Source: Novosphingobium sp. CECT 9465 (lineage in GTDB: Bacteria; Pseudomonadota; Alphaproteobacteria; Sphingomonadales; Sphingomonadaceae). Taken from it: a stretch of DNA of 64,000 bases. The position numbers and the translations under genes were made by a program. The DNA lies in assembly GCF_920987055.1 (NCBI RefSeq), contig NZ_CAKLBX010000001.1:3644501-3708500 (forward strand). Reading direction: 5' to 3'. Shown here one piece after another: positions 62,771 through 64,000 of the stretch. How positions within the stretch are numbered: position 1 is the stretch's first letter; each line of letters begins with the position of its first letter. The notes beneath the pieces were generated by a model. The model worked only from the letters and a program-made list of their open reading frames with translations. It did no database searches and was not told the origin of the DNA.

Positions 62771-63355
62771 ATGGATATTCGCGTTTCGGGACACCAGGTC
62801 GATACCGGCGCTGCATTGCAGACACATGCCGAGGAACGTCTTTCCACCATCGTCGACAAGTACTTCTCCCGAGCGCTTTCCTCGCATGTCACGATGGGGA
62901 AAGCCCCGCACGGCGGTTTCCGCTGCGATATCGTCACACATGTCACCAACGGTCTGATCCTCAAGGGCGGGGCCATCGCGCAGGACGCGCACGCCGCGCT
63001 CGACCAGTCGGCCGACAAGATCGAAAAGCAGCTGCGCCGCTACAAGCGCCGGCTCAAGGATCGCCACGAAAACGCCGATCACGCGCGCAAGACCGATGAA
63101 TCCAACCTCGTCGTGCAGGATGCCGCCTATACCGTGTTCGCCCATGATGAGGCGGGCGAGGAGGAACCCGCCGATGCTCCGCTGGTCATCGCCGAAACCC
63201 GCGTCGACGTGCCGACGGCCACCGTCTCGGATGCGGTGATGATGCTCGATCTTCGCAACACCAATGCGCTGATGTTCAAGAATGCCGGAACCGGCGTTCA
63301 CAACATGGTCTATCGTCGGGGCGATGGTTCGATCGGCTGGGTCGAACCCAAGTAA
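62771..63355 (+). CDS. hpf: Ribosome hibernation-promoting factor, long form
   Basis: 194-aa protein that dimerises 70S ribosomes in stationary phase. N-terminal S30AE domain (MDIRVSGHQVDTGAALQTHAEERL, about 1-100) and the C-terminal dimerisation domain MLDLRNTNALMFKNAGTG...YRRGDGSIGWVEP (about 150-193), so it is the long HPF type. Located before ptsN, as in many proteobacteria. Confidence 0.95.
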   Translation: MDIRVSGHQVDTGAALQTHAEERLSTIVDKYFSRALSSHVTMGKAPHGGFRCDIVTHVTNGLILKGGAIAQDAHAALDQSADKIEKQLRRYKRRLKDRHENADHARKTDESNLVVQDAAYTVFAHDEAGEEEPADAPLVIAETRVDVPTATVSDAVMMLDLRNTNALMFKNAGTGVHNMVYRRGDGSIGWVEPK

Positions 63356-63523
63356 TCGCCACGCCGAAGGATGGTTCAAAACGGGGAGGGGGCGTAACCG
63401 TCCGCTCCCCGTTTGCGATGGCACTTCTGCCGCGCGCTTTGCTCTTGCGTTCCCCGGCGTTCGGGCGCATTGCGCGCCACAATTCACCGTGTATTTGCAA
63501 TTTTGTGATCTATTCCATCCGCT

Positions 63524-63985
63524 ATGACGGCTCTCTTCACGCTCGATCAACTGGCCGTCCGCATGGTCTGCGCCGATAACAAGCAGCAGATCCTTGCCGA
63601 TCTCGCTCGCTGCTTTGCGGATGTCTACGCGCTTGATTTCGATGCGGTCGCCGATGGTATCGAGGAGCGCGAAAAGCTGGGCAGCACCGGCTTCGGGCGT
63701 GGCGTCGCCATTCCCCACGCCCGGATCGATGCATTGGAGCGCCCGGTCGCGGCGTTCTTCCGGCTTGAAAACCCTGTGGAATTTGCATCGGCCGATGGCA
63801 TGCCGGTCGATTGCGTGTTCGGCCTGCTCTCGCCCTCGCAGGCGGGTGCCACCCACTTGCAGGCCTTGGCTGCCATCTCGCGGCTGATGCGCGATGAACG
63901 CATGCACGAACGGTTGATTTCCGCTCCCAATGCCGAGGCTCTTTACGGTCTGCTGGTCAATGTGATCGACCGTGACGCCGCCTGA
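63524..63985 (+). CDS. ptsN: PTS IIA-like nitrogen-regulatory protein
   Basis: 153-aa EIIA-Ntr of the nitrogen phosphotransfer system. The phosphorylated His is in RGVAIPHARID (about 65), preceded by the EREKLGSTGFGRG segment typical of PtsN. It is a regulator rather than a sugar transporter component. Stop TGA 63983-63985; the last 15 bases of the window hold nothing further. Confidence 0.94.
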   Translation: MTALFTLDQLAVRMVCADNKQQILADLARCFADVYALDFDAVADGIEEREKLGSTGFGRGVAIPHARIDALERPVAAFFRLENPVEFASADGMPVDCVFGLLSPSQAGATHLQALAAISRLMRDERMHERLISAPNAEALYGLLVNVIDRDAA

Positions 63986-64000
63986 ATTCGGGCCGGGCAG

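Noticed and set aside
1..64000. CRISPR array, rRNA operon, prophage structural genes, toxin-antitoxin pair or restriction system
   Set aside because: No regularly spaced repeats, rRNA sequence, phage structural proteins or defence enzymes were seen on either strand.

Overview
The window is GC-rich alphaproteobacterial chromosomal DNA, most likely from a sphingomonad (Novosphingobium/Sphingomonas/Erythrobacter type). The evidence is the gene set and gene order: rho - hemJ - hemE - putative origin - PEP-synthase regulator - maf - aroE - coaE - dnaQ, mnmE - mnmG - rsmG - parA - parB with parS sites, carD - fdxA - S4 protein - SUV3-like helicase, UPF0262 and the small DUF6489-type protein. Species cannot be named from the sequence alone.

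Region 1 (1-16050) is an accessory island made almost entirely of mobile DNA. In order it holds: the right part of an IS3-family element whose orfB is split by a group II intron; an IS1380 element; a lone TetR regulator; IS630 and IS66 remnants; a trio of overlapping tyrosine recombinases (RIT-type element); a second, complete IS3 plus group II intron copy inserted in the third recombinase; an IS5-family element abutting the truncated trio; a second IS5-family element with a -1 frameshift; a small membrane protein; and an N-terminal integrase fragment next to the 5' half of a tRNA-Leu(UAA). The tRNA stops at its anticodon loop, so 16050 looks like the island/chromosome boundary. A 2,752-bp segment (1-2752 and 10019-12770) is present twice in direct orientation, 10,018 bp apart.

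Region 2 (16100-49700) is core chromosome: ihfB, a GntR-type regulator divergent from a peptide transporter, an NnrU-like protein, dxs, a Zur-type regulator, msrA, erpA-xthA, a CBS protein, an M24 peptidase, a PfkB kinase, an NsrR-like repressor divergent from a globin gene with a palindromic operator region between them, dcd, cdd with a GH25 protein, dnaB, rpoZ, then the tRNA-modification and chromosome-partition cluster mnmE-mnmG-rsmG-parA-parB. Four parS-like 16-mers lie at 37653, 39765, 40136 and 46693.

Region 3 (49700-51200) is an intergenic insertion of an IS110-family element. About 200 bp of strongly structured non-coding DNA lies directly upstream of its recombinase, a good place to look for a bridge RNA.

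Region 4 (51300-64000) is core again: carD, fdxA, S4 protein, helicase, rho, hemJ, hemE, a 337-bp gap with DnaA-box-like motifs and five GANTC sites (probable oriC), then ppsR, maf-aroE-coaE (4-bp overlaps), dnaQ, hpf and ptsN. The origin and the parS/parAB locus are 12-21 kb apart, the usual alphaproteobacterial arrangement.
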